A DNA stretch of 64,000 bases, from NCBI RefSeq assembly GCF_023898315.1, contig NC_064617.1, positions 712,773,202 to 712,837,201 of the forward strand, read 5' to 3'. Of this stretch, positions 10,759 to 21,562 are shown in pieces (the first letter of the stretch is position 1; each line of letters begins with the position of its first letter). Under the pieces are notes generated by a model. That model did no database searches. It saw only the letters and a list, made by a program, of their open reading frames with translations, and was not told where the DNA came from. The stretch is from Schistocerca nitens (Eukaryota > Arthropoda > Insecta > Orthoptera > Acrididae). Made by a program: the position numbers and the translations under genes.

Positions 10759-11663
10759 TTTCGTACTTAGTATAAACGTTCAACATCTCTGAGTTTCCGA
10801 TAAATTTGATACTGGGTAGTGGATGGATCCATTATCCATCAGAACTCATTCAATCGGTAGTTCATCAATTTCTCAGAAACCAGTAGTGACCCTCGGTCTG
10901 TTGAGTTTTAGTGTTCAGCCAAGTAATTTTTTAACCTAAATTCGTCATAAAGAGTTCTTTGCCAAATTAAAAAGGCTTCTTGCAGTGCTGTCAGATAAGG
11001 AACATCATCGGAATCAGAAAGATGCTAAGGGATTTTTTAGTGAGAGGATTATCAGATTTTGCTTGCAGTTAACACAGCCGAGGAAGTGAGAGCGACTTCA
11101 TGACGTGTTAGAAACCGTGACTCACAAGGAGACCACACTGCAATCGGTTGTTTGTAATTTTTAATATCTGTGGTACGTAAAGTTCCGAATCCAAATATGA
11201 ATCTTCCTCAGCAATTCAATACAACTCTTAAAAATTCTCGAGAAAACAGGTTTTGAACTTTTCCAAGCGCCTTTAATACCTTGAACTAAGTTCGACATTT
11301 CAGCAAGCTGTATGTTACTGTGGTAGAAGACTTACTTGCCACGTAGGTGGTCTGGATTCGACTCCATTTTGATGCAAGTATTTAAGCAAAGGTGCATGTT
11401 CTACGAGCATTTCTGCGAAGTGTAAAATTTGTAAAGACTGGTAATCGCTGGTTCGAGTCTGGTTTCGGTCGTTATTTCTTCGTTTTCTTCTTTCAGTTTG
11501 TGTACCTATGTCATTTTAGTATAAGAGCCATCAAATGTACGTTAATTAACACATATCTAATTGTCATTTTTATGAAAAATTCTCGTTTTCTTTCTAATTA
11601 TATTTTGCACATAAAAATGCAGTTCTCATTGCAGAAATAATTTCTTAATTACCGGCATTTTGT
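10759..11663. other. Unassigned DNA with a B-box-like site
   Basis: No gene was recognised. Around 11440-11465 'gctggttcgagtctgg' resembles a tRNA B box, but no A box or tRNA fold is evident, so a degenerate tRNA-headed repeat is the most that can be suggested. Confidence 0.3.
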
Positions 11664-11780
11664 GAAACATAGTTCATAAAAATTGTTTGAATTTTGGTCT
11701 TTTATGAAACATAGTTCATAAAAATTGTTTGAATTTTGGTCTTTTATGAAACATAGTTCATAAAAATTGTTTGAATTTTA
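11664..11780 (+). repeat. 42-bp tandem repeat, 2.8 copies
   Basis: Units start at 11664, 11706 and 11748 with 'gaaacatagttcataaaaat'. The first two units are almost identical, so the duplication is recent. Each contains the short palindrome-like 'ttttatgaaacatagttcat'. Confidence 0.95.
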
Positions 11781-11999
11781 AAAATTCAGATCAATTTTTT
11801 TCATATTCATGTATTCACGGAAATGCTCTAAGATGCACGCTTATTTAAAAAACTACCATTGCCTAAGACTCTAACCACGTGGGATGCGTGCATTCTGCCA
11901 CATTGGAACAGTACCTATTGAAAAGTAAAACTTACTTTAGGGTGCTAAAGGCTTTCGGAAAACTTAATGTCGATTTTATTGAGAATTTTTTAGTTAAAC

Positions 12000-12850
12000 C
12001 ACCTGCATGTGTACTCCTCAAGCCACCTTTGCAGGTTGCTGCGCCGGGTTCTTGAGCTTCCACTGTCGTCACCTTCTTCCCTTTTCCTGTTCCCTTGTAC
12101 TTGCGAAGACTGACTATCGATAAACACCCGTGTCATTTCATTATTGCTGTCATGGTCGATTCGCGAGATGTGTGCGGGAGAAAGTAACATGTTGCCTGGT
12201 TCTTCTTGGAACGTACGCTCCGTTAAGCAGAACTCTTCTCTGAACAACATCTACCAAAAGAGTTTGAGGAGCACCCTGACCATCTCACTCTTATTACTGG
12301 TACCTGTTACCAAACGCATCACCATTCTTTCTTTATTTTCTGTCTCCAAGGCTCACAGACTGATGAGAAATACGCAGTTATCGATCGGGTGAGGCCTGTA
12401 TACTACTTCTTTCAAGGGTGAATTGCACTTCGTTAGGATTCTTCCAAAGCACATTGGTGTGGAACACGATTTTTCCTTGTACTACTTTTGTCTAGTGGTC
12501 ACATTTATGTCTGACAGCCCTGGGTATTGTGAGATTACTAATATTTCCAGTGATTTACCACCAGTGTGACAGTAACAGTTCCTTCCGCCCATTTCATCGT
12601 AATATGTTACACAATTTAGCGTTGAGGGTCACGTGATAGTCCTGCACCAAGCGTTGTCCTTCACTTGTCGTATTACTTGTTGCCACAATTGTCTGGTCTT
12701 CCGTCTTTCCTATACACAACAGCATCATCTGCGGAGAGCCTCGCGGAACTTCAAACGCTGTCACATCTAATTTTGTTCACTAAGCGACAACGCGGAACTA
12801 CATCGAATACCTAAGGAAAGTCAAGGAACGCGATACCAAACTGGGCGCCA
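12000..12850 (-). mobile_element. LINE 3' fragment, minus strand, very degenerate
   Basis: The 3' end starts near 12003 ('tgtgtactcctcaagccacc', the complement of a '...gtggcttgaggagtacac' tail). Further right there are weakly conserved blocks typical of the same LINE: 'gaattgcacttcgttagg' (12420), 'cagcatcatctgcgg' (12722, the complement of the F-A-D-D region) and 'cgacaacgcggaac' (12784). Reverse-transcriptase coding is destroyed. Confidence 0.6.
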
Positions 12851-13510
12851 TTGTGTATTACATTTCAATTGAAGGAATACGACGCAATTTATTTTTAATG
12901 CCGCATTGCTTCCGGGGGAACTATGTTACTTCATGGCTTCAGCTTCTGCTTCCACCTAACTCACCAATTTCGACTAACGTAAGAGAGGTAAAAATTACTC
13001 CTATTGTAAGCTATTAGCCGCCACTTCACTCCTGCCCCACTAACATCATTAAGTTTTTATCGTGACCAACGTGAAAGAGGATGCCCAACGGAAAGCGTCT
13101 GCACCATCACTGGATCAGCAGTATTGTGTAACATAAATCGATCACTATAAATTCCGAAAACTGCGACCGTGTGAAACCCAGGTATTGACTGCCAGGTAGA
13201 TCCCATGCTGTGTGACTTCAACAAGCCGTTCGATACAGTTTAACACAGCAGCCTGATGAACAAAGTACAAACGTACGGAATATCAGATTACTTTTATCAT
13301 TGTGTCGAAGAGGTCCTATCAAATCGAAAACAACATGTTATTGTTAGGAGAGAGAAATCTTCAGATTTAAAAGGAACATCAGGAGTACCGCATGGGTTTG
13401 TTATAAGAGCACTGCTTTTCTCAATATGTACTCTTATGCGGTACAGTCACATTAATGTGACCACCGCCTATGTTCGACGTCAGCGTTCAATATCCACTCA
13501 CACAGGGCAG

Positions 13511-13736
13511 GCCGGCCGGTGTGGCCGTGCGGTTCTAGGCACTTCAGTCTGGAACCGCGTAACCGTACGGTCGCAGGTTCGAATCCTGCCTCGGGCATGG
13601 ATGTGTGTTGATGTCGTTAGGTTAGTTAGGTTTAAGTAGTTCTAAGTTCTAGGGGACTGATGACCACAGATGTTAAGTCCCATAGTGCTCAGAGCCATTT
13701 GAACCAATATAGTGCTCAGAGCCATTTGAACCATTT
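13511..13736 (+). repeat. SINE, family A, with duplicated 3' end
   Basis: A full copy whose terminal 'tagtgctcagagccatttg' block occurs twice (about 13684-13706 and 13709-13733). The flanks 'cacagggcag' (13501-13510) and 'cacacggcag' (about 13742) are an imperfect target duplication. It inserted inside the Tc1-like element that itself interrupts a LINE. Confidence 0.9.
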
Positions 13737-13789
13737 TTGAACACACGGCAGGTGGCAGCACTAGCAGTGGAGGGTATATAAAGCGTGTC

Positions 13790-13805
13790 GGGGGGGGGGG
13801 GGGGG
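13790..13805 (+). repeat. Poly-G run
   Basis: Sixteen consecutive G residues between the TATA-like site and the transposase start of the Tc1-like element. The length is prone to sequencing error. Confidence 0.9.
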
Positions 13806-13831
13806 CGGGAAACAGTGCAGTCGTTGTCGTA

Positions 13832-14715
13832 ATGCGGAAACGGAGGGACTTATCAGACGTCCATAAGAACATGATAATTGGCTTTCGGGCAAGGCTGGAA
13901 GCATTTCGGAAACGGCTAAGTTTGGGAAAAGATACTGTGTATGCCAAAACAGCGCTCCCCAAAACCGGCGCCGAGGCAACTGTGGCGCCCCACGGCTCAT
14001 AGACAAGGGAACGACGGCTGTGGATGTGTGGAGCGCGTGGTCGTGCAACTGTTGAGCAACTGGCCACCCAAATGAACCAGACGGCTACCAACAGTGTGCC
14101 CCCGGCGGCTGTTCAGCGAACGTTGCTGCGTATGGGCGCATGCTGACTGCTGTTCATCGGCGACGAACGCTGGAATTCGAACGGCAGTACTATAATCGGA
14201 CGTCCACTGAGTGGCGACAGGTGGCTTTTTTCATGTGAATTACGTTTTATGCTCAGTCGGACAGATGGTCTGGGCAATTGTGTTCGTAGCATTCTCTGGG
14301 TGATCTCGTCATTCTGGAAGGCACAATGGACCAACACAAATATGCATTACTCTTGGGGAGCACGTCTACCCCGACATGCAGTTTATTTCTCTTCGGCACT
14401 ATGTCTTCTATCAGCAGGACAATGCAACGTGCCACATAGCTCGCAGTGCACATGCGTGGCTCGAAGAGCACCAAAATTAGATCACCGTACTCCCCTTGCC
14501 ACCAAACTCCCCCTACTTAAATCCAATCGAGATTCTGTGGGATCACCTCGATCGGATATTGCGCCACGGATCCTCAAACGAGAAACCTAGCCACGGCGCT
14601 GGAGTCTGCATGGCTGCATATTCCAGCCGGTACCTTCCAGAACATTATCGACTCTCTTCCTGCACGTCTCGCAGCGGTCCGCGCTGAAAAGGTGGTTAAG
14701 CTGGCTGGCTATTGA
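13832..14715 (+). pseudogene. Tc1-like transposase remnant
   Basis: The start ATG at 13832 opens 'MRKRRDLSDVHKNMIIGFRA', a Tc1-type DNA-binding N terminus. The second catalytic aspartate is in 'YQQDNATCHIARSAH' (about 14408-14452) and the catalytic glutamate is in 'PPNSPYLNPIEILWDHLDR' (about 14500-14556). The C terminus reads 'AAVRAEKVVKLAGY' and stops at 14713-14715. Several frameshifts and stops separate these blocks, and no clear first catalytic block (S-D-E) survives. Confidence 0.8.
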
Positions 14716-15674
14716 CATGTGATTACTTTAATGTGACTGGACACTGTAAATGATTTACTGGATAACGTCATTGAAGTTTCATGAAGACTTCACGGATGTT
14801 TTTGTTGTATGCAGAGAGATCGCAACGCTTGAAAATTGTACCGAAATGCAGGAAGGCCTGCTGAGGATCGACGCTTGGTGCGTAGAGATGCAATTGACCC
14901 TCAACATAAAGAAACGTAACGTAGTGTTAATTCAGACAGAAAAATACATTATTGTATGCTTATACGATTTCAGAACAATCTCTGGTAGCAGTCACAACCT
15001 TTAAGTATCTGAGCGACCACATAAAACAATACGTAGGTAAGATGCTAGACTGACATTCATTGGAAGAATTCTCAGGAAGTGCTGGCCACACAGAAAGGAG
15101 ATAACTTATACAACCCTCGTTCGACCAAAACGTGACATTGGGTGTCGGTCTGGGATCCGATGCAGGTAAGACTGATAGAGGAAATAGAGAAGAGCCAAAG
15201 AAGAGCAGTGCGATTTGTCACAGGTTCATATAAAAAGCGTGAAAGCGTCACGGAGATGCTCATCCAACCTCAGTGGCAGACGTTGCAAGAGAGGCGCTCT
15301 ATATAACAGTGAGGTTTACTGTTAATATTCCGAGACCGTACGTTCCTAGAAATGTAGACCAATATATTGCTTCCTTCTACAAGTACCTCGGTAAGAATTA
15401 GAGGTATTCGTGGTCACACATAGCCTTACTAACAACTGTTACTCCCGCAGGTCATTCGCAACTGTGGTATGTGGCAATGATACATCCGTTGTACCCATGA
15501 AGTGGTTAGCGATATACAGATGTAGATGTATATGCATAATAATGTTATACGGCATGCGCAGTTCAGTACTAGAAGTGTGTTGTAGGGAATGTTCAGGTAC
15601 AGGAAAACCAGTGCTGTTTGTTTGGTGATTTTATTCGTAGGTGTCATTTTCTCAGCAAATGTAGTACATACTTT

Positions 15675-16082
15675 ACAATAAAATTCAATCGTCAGTTGCT
15701 GAATTGGGAAATTTATTTCGCTTAAATAGTAAGAATATGATAATAATAATAATAATAATAAATTTTTTTGTCGTGTGACTAGGGCCTCCCATCGGGTAGA
15801 CCGTTCGCCGGGTGCAAGTCTTTCGATTTGACGCCACTTCACGGACTTGCGCGTCGATGAGGATGAAAATGATGATGGTTAGGACAACACAACACCCAGT
15901 CCCTGAGCGGAGAAAATCTCCGACCAAGCCGGGAATCGAACCCGGGCCCTTAGGATTGACATTCTGTTGTGCTGACCGCTCAGCTACCGGGGGCGGACGA
16001 TAGCAACAACAATAATAATAATAATATTAATAAGCGAAATGAACTTTGTTAATATGCAACTGACGACTGAATTTTATTTTGA
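15675..16082. repeat. Inverted-repeat element with a TAA-repeat core, split by a SINE
   Basis: The left arm (15675-15725) and right arm (16029-16082) are reverse complements with mismatches ('cgtcagttgc', 'aataaaattca' and 'atttcgctta' all recur inverted). Between them are TAA runs (15739-15762 and about 16008-16030) that flank a family C SINE. Before the SINE arrived, the element was a short foldback with a microsatellite loop. Confidence 0.75.
15763..15998 (-). repeat. SINE, family C, minus strand
   Basis: The tRNA-like head lies at the right: the complement of 'gggaatcgaacccgggccc' and 'cgctcagctaccggggg' gives a B box and an A box. The body includes 'acaacacccagtccctgag' and the tail 'actagggcctcccatcggg'. 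It landed in the TAA core of the foldback element. Confidence 0.9.
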
Positions 16083-18353
16083 AGAAACGGTGTGATTGAA
16101 CAAAGAATAACAACTGGCTCGAGAAAAGATCGTATATGAAGTGGGGCTGTGCCCGCGACGTAGAAAATATTGGGACCTTTAACAACTGGATTAATGAGAG
16201 GACAAAATCAGTCATGTGTTACAAAAACAGTGAAAAATCAACAACTGCAAATCTTGAATGGAACAATCACATTCTTAACGGTAAACGAAGTGGCACACAT
16301 CAGTTCGTTAGTAGAATAGTGAGAAACTGCTGGGAGGAATAGAACGGTCGTATGGTTTATATTGAAACACAGTTCTTTGAGAGAGGTAGTAGCGTGTTTC
16401 ATCTAAAGGAGACGTTAAGCGTGCCCAGAAAGTCAGCATAGGTTTGGTTGACTCGCGGAATAGCTTTATAGAGATGCCGAAAACTGAGCTGCAATCTACA
16501 AAAAATACGTCTTTGAAGAAGATAGTATTCATAGAGTTTGTTTTCACCGAGGAATTTAAAAATTTCTGCGGGTCTTTGCATACCAGTCATTAAGCTGACG
16601 TGCAAAAAAGATTTTACCATTACAACTCACACGGGCACTCTTTAAAAAACATTATAATCCTTGTATCCGTAAATGGATACACTCTGCGTGTTTCAGTGAT
16701 AGTTGGAAACTTAAAGCAAATACGTCACAAGTAATTTAAATTATTATAAATTTCGATTATGTACAGGACAGAAGGATGACAACTTGAGCTATTCTCAGCT
16801 AATGTAGAAGTAAATAAATAAGCGCCAAACAATCCATTTAAGACACAAGTAGGAATTTGTATGCTCGTTACATAAAAGAAAGAAATAGGGAATGCCTACA
16901 CATTTTCATGTAATTTGCGTGTTATAAATATTCGTGTTTATGCTGGTGGTTAATTCACAGTTGGCTATGTTAACGGAAAGGGCAGGACATCATCTGCTCT
17001 GGAGCCGACAGATCAAGCCTTCCGTCTCAGTATAATCTCATTAGTTCAGAATTCTTTTAATATAACGTAATTTAAAACATATTTAATCAGCGCCATTCGC
17101 TTTATATCAAAAGATCTTCTATCCGAGATAAATGGTGTGCCAAGTTATTTTCATGTTATTGGCATTATACCCGTTCTTAGGGAACAGGAAATATTTTCTC
17201 TTTCCTTACAGATCCTTGCGCATCGAGAATTATTGGAATAGCGAAAGACATTCCAGGGTTCTATAGACGGCAAAAGCGAAGCCTTTGCAGTTTTCGCGAC
17301 ACAAAATTACGTTCTTTGAAATTAGTGCAGAGGAGTCGTTCAAAGAGAAATCCAGCATAAATCCGATGGCTTCTCAATTCAACTCCTTTGTTTTCCTTCA
17401 GCACGCTCGGAACGCTCGGTATCTCAAAAACACTGCAGTCCCTCCCTCCATCCCTCCCTCTACACCCCTTCCATTCGTCTTCGTTTCTTCTGTGCTCCCT
17501 AATGACCTCCGTCTTCCACAGCAGATAGTCGCACGTCGTTTTCTTCTGATCGTTTTCAAAGTTCATGGGCGGGCGTGAGGCTGAGCGTATACAGGGGCGC
17601 AGGCTTGGGCCCTGGCTTAGACCATATGTGCGTATAGACCACTTAAGCACTTACCTCTGCCGTGTCGAGTTTTGAAACCAACTAAGTCAGATCCTGAGTG
17701 GAACAAAGTCTAGTCACTGCCATTACGTGCTGTGCGAAACGAGCAGCTACAATTTTTCTCATTAACAACTGAAACCAAAGCATTGATGATATCAGCTGAA
17801 TAACCTACTGCATTAGTACCACATGTGTAGCACTATAGTTAACGTAGTATCTGCGGATTTCCTGTATTATCGTGATGTTTCTATCGTTGAAAGCGTAATA
17901 AACAACGTTGGAAACATTGCGTTTACAGTTCTTCCTCTGTGTGATGTTCTGCAAGCTTCTGAAATGTTTTCTTCAGTAAAGTCCCCTTTGTTACTATACT
18001 GTGCATTATTTGGTTCATCGCTTCCACGGGAGTGGAAGGGAAAATGTTAGTTTGGCTGGAGGCATTTAGGTCTCAGTTGATATTTCAAAAATTCGTGTGA
18101 GATGAGTTTTGTGTTATAAACAGAAATGACATCTATCACGTCAAAACTACGAGTAAATGTGTCTTACACTTCATTTTTCGATGCAGAAAATGAAGGTATG
18201 CATTTCTCTGAATTGCCAGTTTCTCCTTCTTTATTCTTTAGGTGCTAAATGCAGAGGAAAGTAAAACAAAATCCTGCACCACAGTGGTTTGTTTGCTTCC
18301 GATAAATTTCCGTACGTATATTTGAGATATACCATATGCGTAATGACCAGTGT
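16083..18353. other. 2.3 kb without recognisable features
   Basis: AT-rich DNA with scattered short open frames on both strands and a T/C-rich patch near 17440-17500. No domain, repeat family or RNA was recognised. Confidence 0.5.
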
Positions 18354-18363
18354 AATGAAATAC

Positions 18364-18559
18364 GCCGGCCAGTGTGGCTAAGCGGTTCTAGGCGCTCCAG
18401 TCTGGAACTGCGCGACCGCTACGGTCGCAGGTTCGAATCTTGCCTCGGGCATGGATGTGTGTGATGTCCTTAGGTTAGTTATGTTTAAGTAGTTCTAAGT
18501 TCTAGGGGACTGATGACCTCAGATGTTAAGTCCCATAGTGCTCAGAGCCATTTGAAGCC
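18364..18559 (+). repeat. SINE, family A, with 10-bp target duplication
   Basis: A complete copy flanked by 'aatgaaatac' (18354-18363 and 18560-18569). The tail is altered to 'gccatttgaagcc'. Confidence 0.93.
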
Positions 18560-18569
18560 AATGAAATAC

Positions 18570-20100
18570 GTATCAACAATATACAAACACCCCCAAATAG
18601 ATCATTCACATTCACTCAGTAATGATATACCTCCTTAGCTTCCGTCTGTGTATGTTTTGATCTCGAAAAAAAACTTCGAAAATTTTTTAATTCGAAAACA
18701 GCCTTTGTGTGCTACAGAGTGTTACTTTATTTCACATTTTTCTGTACATTTTAACGTCACACAAGACTTTATGGTTATAGTAAAAAAAACTCGTCAAAAG
18801 TTTAAAAAAGTGTTGGTGTGTATTGAATAATCGGCCTGCGAAGTAATTCCTGCTGTCGGATGACCGAGATGTCGTTTCGGTATAATGTCTTAATGCGTGG
18901 TCCATGTCGTCTATGGTCCAAGGGTTCCAATGCTAGGAAGGGCAGCGCAGGTCACAGTGGCGCTAGCAGCACTGCTCCCTTGTTGATACAGTAATGACAA
19001 ACGTTTACTATAGTTACATTTGCAAAATCTGTATATCTTTTTCAGAACTACGAAAATAATTTTCATTGTAGATACAGCAACAACTGAATTAACTTACCAG
19101 ATCAAGTAAGTGGTTAATAAGAAATGGGGTACTGCTGTACCTTCTAGTTGAAGAGGAGGGGGAGGGGGTGAGGGTGTTTGAGCCATTTCCAGTACGTGAA
19201 AAATTTATTGCAACATTTCGCGCAAGGGCTCGTTTCGAATGCGTTAAAAATTGTGGTTGAATGAGTTTTTTGGTAGTTTCCAAATTGCTTTTGAGTATTC
19301 AGAAAAGTTTAGATAGTAAAATAAAGCCTGCCCGCAAGAGCTGCAATGGTAATAAACCGCAGTTATTTGCTAGGAAAGGCGGTAAGAGCGCAATGGTAAT
19401 AAACAGTTATTTGCCAGGAAAATGGAAGTCACCACATAACGGATGTGACAGTTGAGGAACTGATAACCAGCTTTGCCACTTGCTGTGCATGAGATACAGA
19501 GCTGAAATAAGCACATCCACGGTAAGGAAGAGTCCCGTCGTGACGATGTCGTTACAGGATGCAAGTACCACGAAAGGGCAGTACTAATTAAATTTTTGTG
19601 GGTCAGTAATAATTGTAAAGAATCACTAAAAACAAACAAAAAATATCAAAATAAAATTTGCGATAAACTGACGCCACTGGAATATAAACTTACGCCCTGG
19701 ACAGCAGCCCCCTCGTGGAGATGTGACGAGACACTCGCGCCGAAAACAAAAAACTCTTCAAAATTTACGGAAATATGCCGCCACGTACCTCTCAGATGTA
19801 AACCATAATCACCTCTGGCGCACATTCCCGAATGAGGGCTCTGCATGCCAGTAGCTGTATTTGAGCCATCGTGGATTTTATTCGCACAATCAGTACTTGG
19901 AAAAATTACCGAAAATTGAAAGGAAACTGTGTTAGGCATGAAACAAAGGCCTCTGAACGTTAACACAAGTAGTTTTACTTTCGAGAATAGGAGAGAGAAA
20001 ATTAATGTCAGTACTTTGTAAGTAGGTGAAACGGGCGCTGAAGCGTAGATAGTGATTATGTCGAATGGCGTGGTAGGTCAAGACGAGAATTTCCCATCCC
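18570..20100. other. Unassigned DNA with a small local duplication
   Basis: No gene was recognised. At 19343-19424 the motif 'gcaatggtaataaac' plus 'agttatttgc.aggaaa' occurs twice, about 47 bp apart, a short imperfect tandem duplication. Confidence 0.5.
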
Positions 20101-20115
20101 TCAGAACACTACTAG

Positions 20116-20336
20116 TCCACCTCCGCAGCGTAGCGGTAGCGTTACCATGTACCACGCAGGGGGCCCGGATTCGATTTCTGGCAGGGACTGGGTGTTGTGT
20201 GTCCTTCATCATCATTTCATCATCATTGACAGGCAAGTCGCCGAAGTGGCGCCAACTGAAAAGGACTTGCAATATGGCGGCCGAACTCCCCCGAATGGGG
20301 CCTCCCGCCCAACAATGCCATACGATCATTTCATTT
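20116..20336 (+). repeat. SINE, family C tail with a different tRNA-like head
   Basis: The head is 'cgcagcgtagcggtagcg' with a B-box-like 'ggattcgatttc'. It is followed by the family C linker 'actgggtgttgtgtgtcc' and tail ('gtcgccgaagtggcgcc', 'ggggcctcccgcccaac'). It is flanked by a perfect 15-bp direct repeat 'tcagaacactactag' (20101-20115 and 20337-20351). The head differs from the copies at 15763 and 43506. Confidence 0.9.
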
Positions 20337-20410
20337 TCAGAACACTACTAGACGTCATCTGTATTTTAGCCACTCGTTCTGGTTATGATGCACCGCTTGA
20401 TGTTATCTCG

Positions 20411-20413
<3 letters not shown>

Positions 20414-20452
<39 letters not shown>
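20414..20452 (+). repeat. GA microsatellite
   Basis: About 19 units of GA. Confidence 0.97.
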
Positions 20453-20455
<3 letters not shown>

Positions 20456-21179
20456 CGTTAGCTTTCCCAGTTAATTAGCAGTTACCAGTAAATGGCCATT
20501 TGGACACTGCTGTTCCCAGGTACGGCAAGAAATGTGTTTCGGAAGATTATTGGACAGATCCACAGGAACAGGTCGGTAGTCTCTGAAGGGAACTAAGGAT
20601 ACGACGTCGCGTCGACTACAGAATCATTGAAAACTGAGCACAACGGACTAGACAGCGCTGGAGAAGAACATTGGCTGCGAAAACTTCCAAAGTATCATCG
20701 TGGCTTTAGCCTGATTTTATTGACAGAAACGGCTGGGCTACTGAATCTGAGTGGTTAGATGGAGAGTCGAAACCATCAGCATATAAAACCCTGTAACAAT
20801 ACTGCTTGGCTTTGTTTTTGTCGCGACAGTATTTATCAATGAGGGTCTGACACAGGGACTGAACAGTACGGGACACAGCTCCCCGTACTGTCCATTTTCT
20901 GGCTTTACCGAGCTGTAAAATGTCAATAAAGTCTCTTCTTACTATGGATGCGTCGATAGTTCACCAACCGAACTAGGCTTTGGTTATAATACTGAGCCAT
21001 ATTCAGTACCATAACGCCTCTATGGTCAAAACTAAAAATTATTGACGATAAGATTGTTATATGAACAGCAGGCTCTTCACAGTCACTGCTACCGAAGGAG
21101 GCTATAAAAAACTATTCTTGCTGTAAGAATTTTCCACCCCTGGCAACAGGCTGAACTGGGGCGCGGCCATCCTTACTTT
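20453..21179. other. No gene recognised
   Basis: Unassigned DNA. No recognisable motifs on either strand. Confidence 0.5.
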
Positions 21180-21420
21180 CGCACTCTATTGGACCCCTCC
21201 AGCCCTCACTTTTGGCTCTGACGCATAACGCTGACATGTCACAAAGTAAAGCTTGTTATATTGATGCCAGTACTCCAGATTAACATGAGCACTGAGCGCA
21301 ACGCAACAACAATACTGCGAGAGGACTCAACCTGACGGAAAAAGCCAGGCCAAGTTAACATTATCACAAAGCACTGCAAATATTGTCTACTGAGGTTAGT
21401 ATCTAACGCATACTCGGACC
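21180..21420 (+). repeat. Unclassified dispersed repeat, copy 1
   Basis: Similar to 38840-39430. Shared blocks include 'ataacgctga', 'gtcacaaa.taaa.cttgtt', 'aacat.agcactga' and 'gaggttagta'. The other copy has extra microsatellite and foldback sequence. There is no coding potential and the class is unknown. Confidence 0.65.
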
Positions 21421-21562
21421 AAAAATGTTGAAGTAATCTGTTTGTGACTATAGTATTTTATGTAATTAATCTGGCAGGGTCAGTTAAATAAAAAAAAAAA
21501 AAAACAATGTATGGCAGTTGATCAAGCTATATACGAATGCATGGTTTCGCGGCGAAATGTAG

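Larger units (their letters stand above)
13444..14746 (+). mobile_element. Tc1-like element inserted in a LINE
   Basis: Flanked by TA (13442-13443 and 14747-14748). The left end 'cagtcacattaatgtgacca' and the complement of the right end, 'cagtgtccagtcacatta', share 'cagtcacatta'. The left end seems to have lost about 7 bp. A family A SINE lies 67 bp inside the left end. A TATA-like 'gggtatataaag' at 13772 precedes the transposase start and may be its promoter. Confidence 0.85.
13115..15535 (+). mobile_element. LINE copy split by a Tc1-like element
   Basis: The left part (13115-13443) encodes an RT block with a degraded 'FDSV' motif and 'GVPHGFVIRALLF', a form of the G.PQGS..GP.LF motif. The right part (14747-15535) resumes with 'NDLLDNV'-like sequence, a decayed F-A-D-D region near 14790, thumb-region sequence near 15095-15230 ('AVRFVTGS'), and a 3' tail ending 'gatatacagatgtagatgta'. 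The element at 13444-14746 sits at a TA between the two parts. Stops are frequent, so the LINE is inactive. Confidence 0.8.

Noticed and set aside
11664..11780. CRISPR-like spacing of repeats
   Set aside because: Units are contiguous with no spacers, and the genome is eukaryotic. It is a simple tandem repeat.
13642..14091. 149-codon minus-strand open frame
   Set aside because: It is antisense to a SINE, a poly-G run and a plus-strand Tc1-like transposase, and shows no motif of its own.
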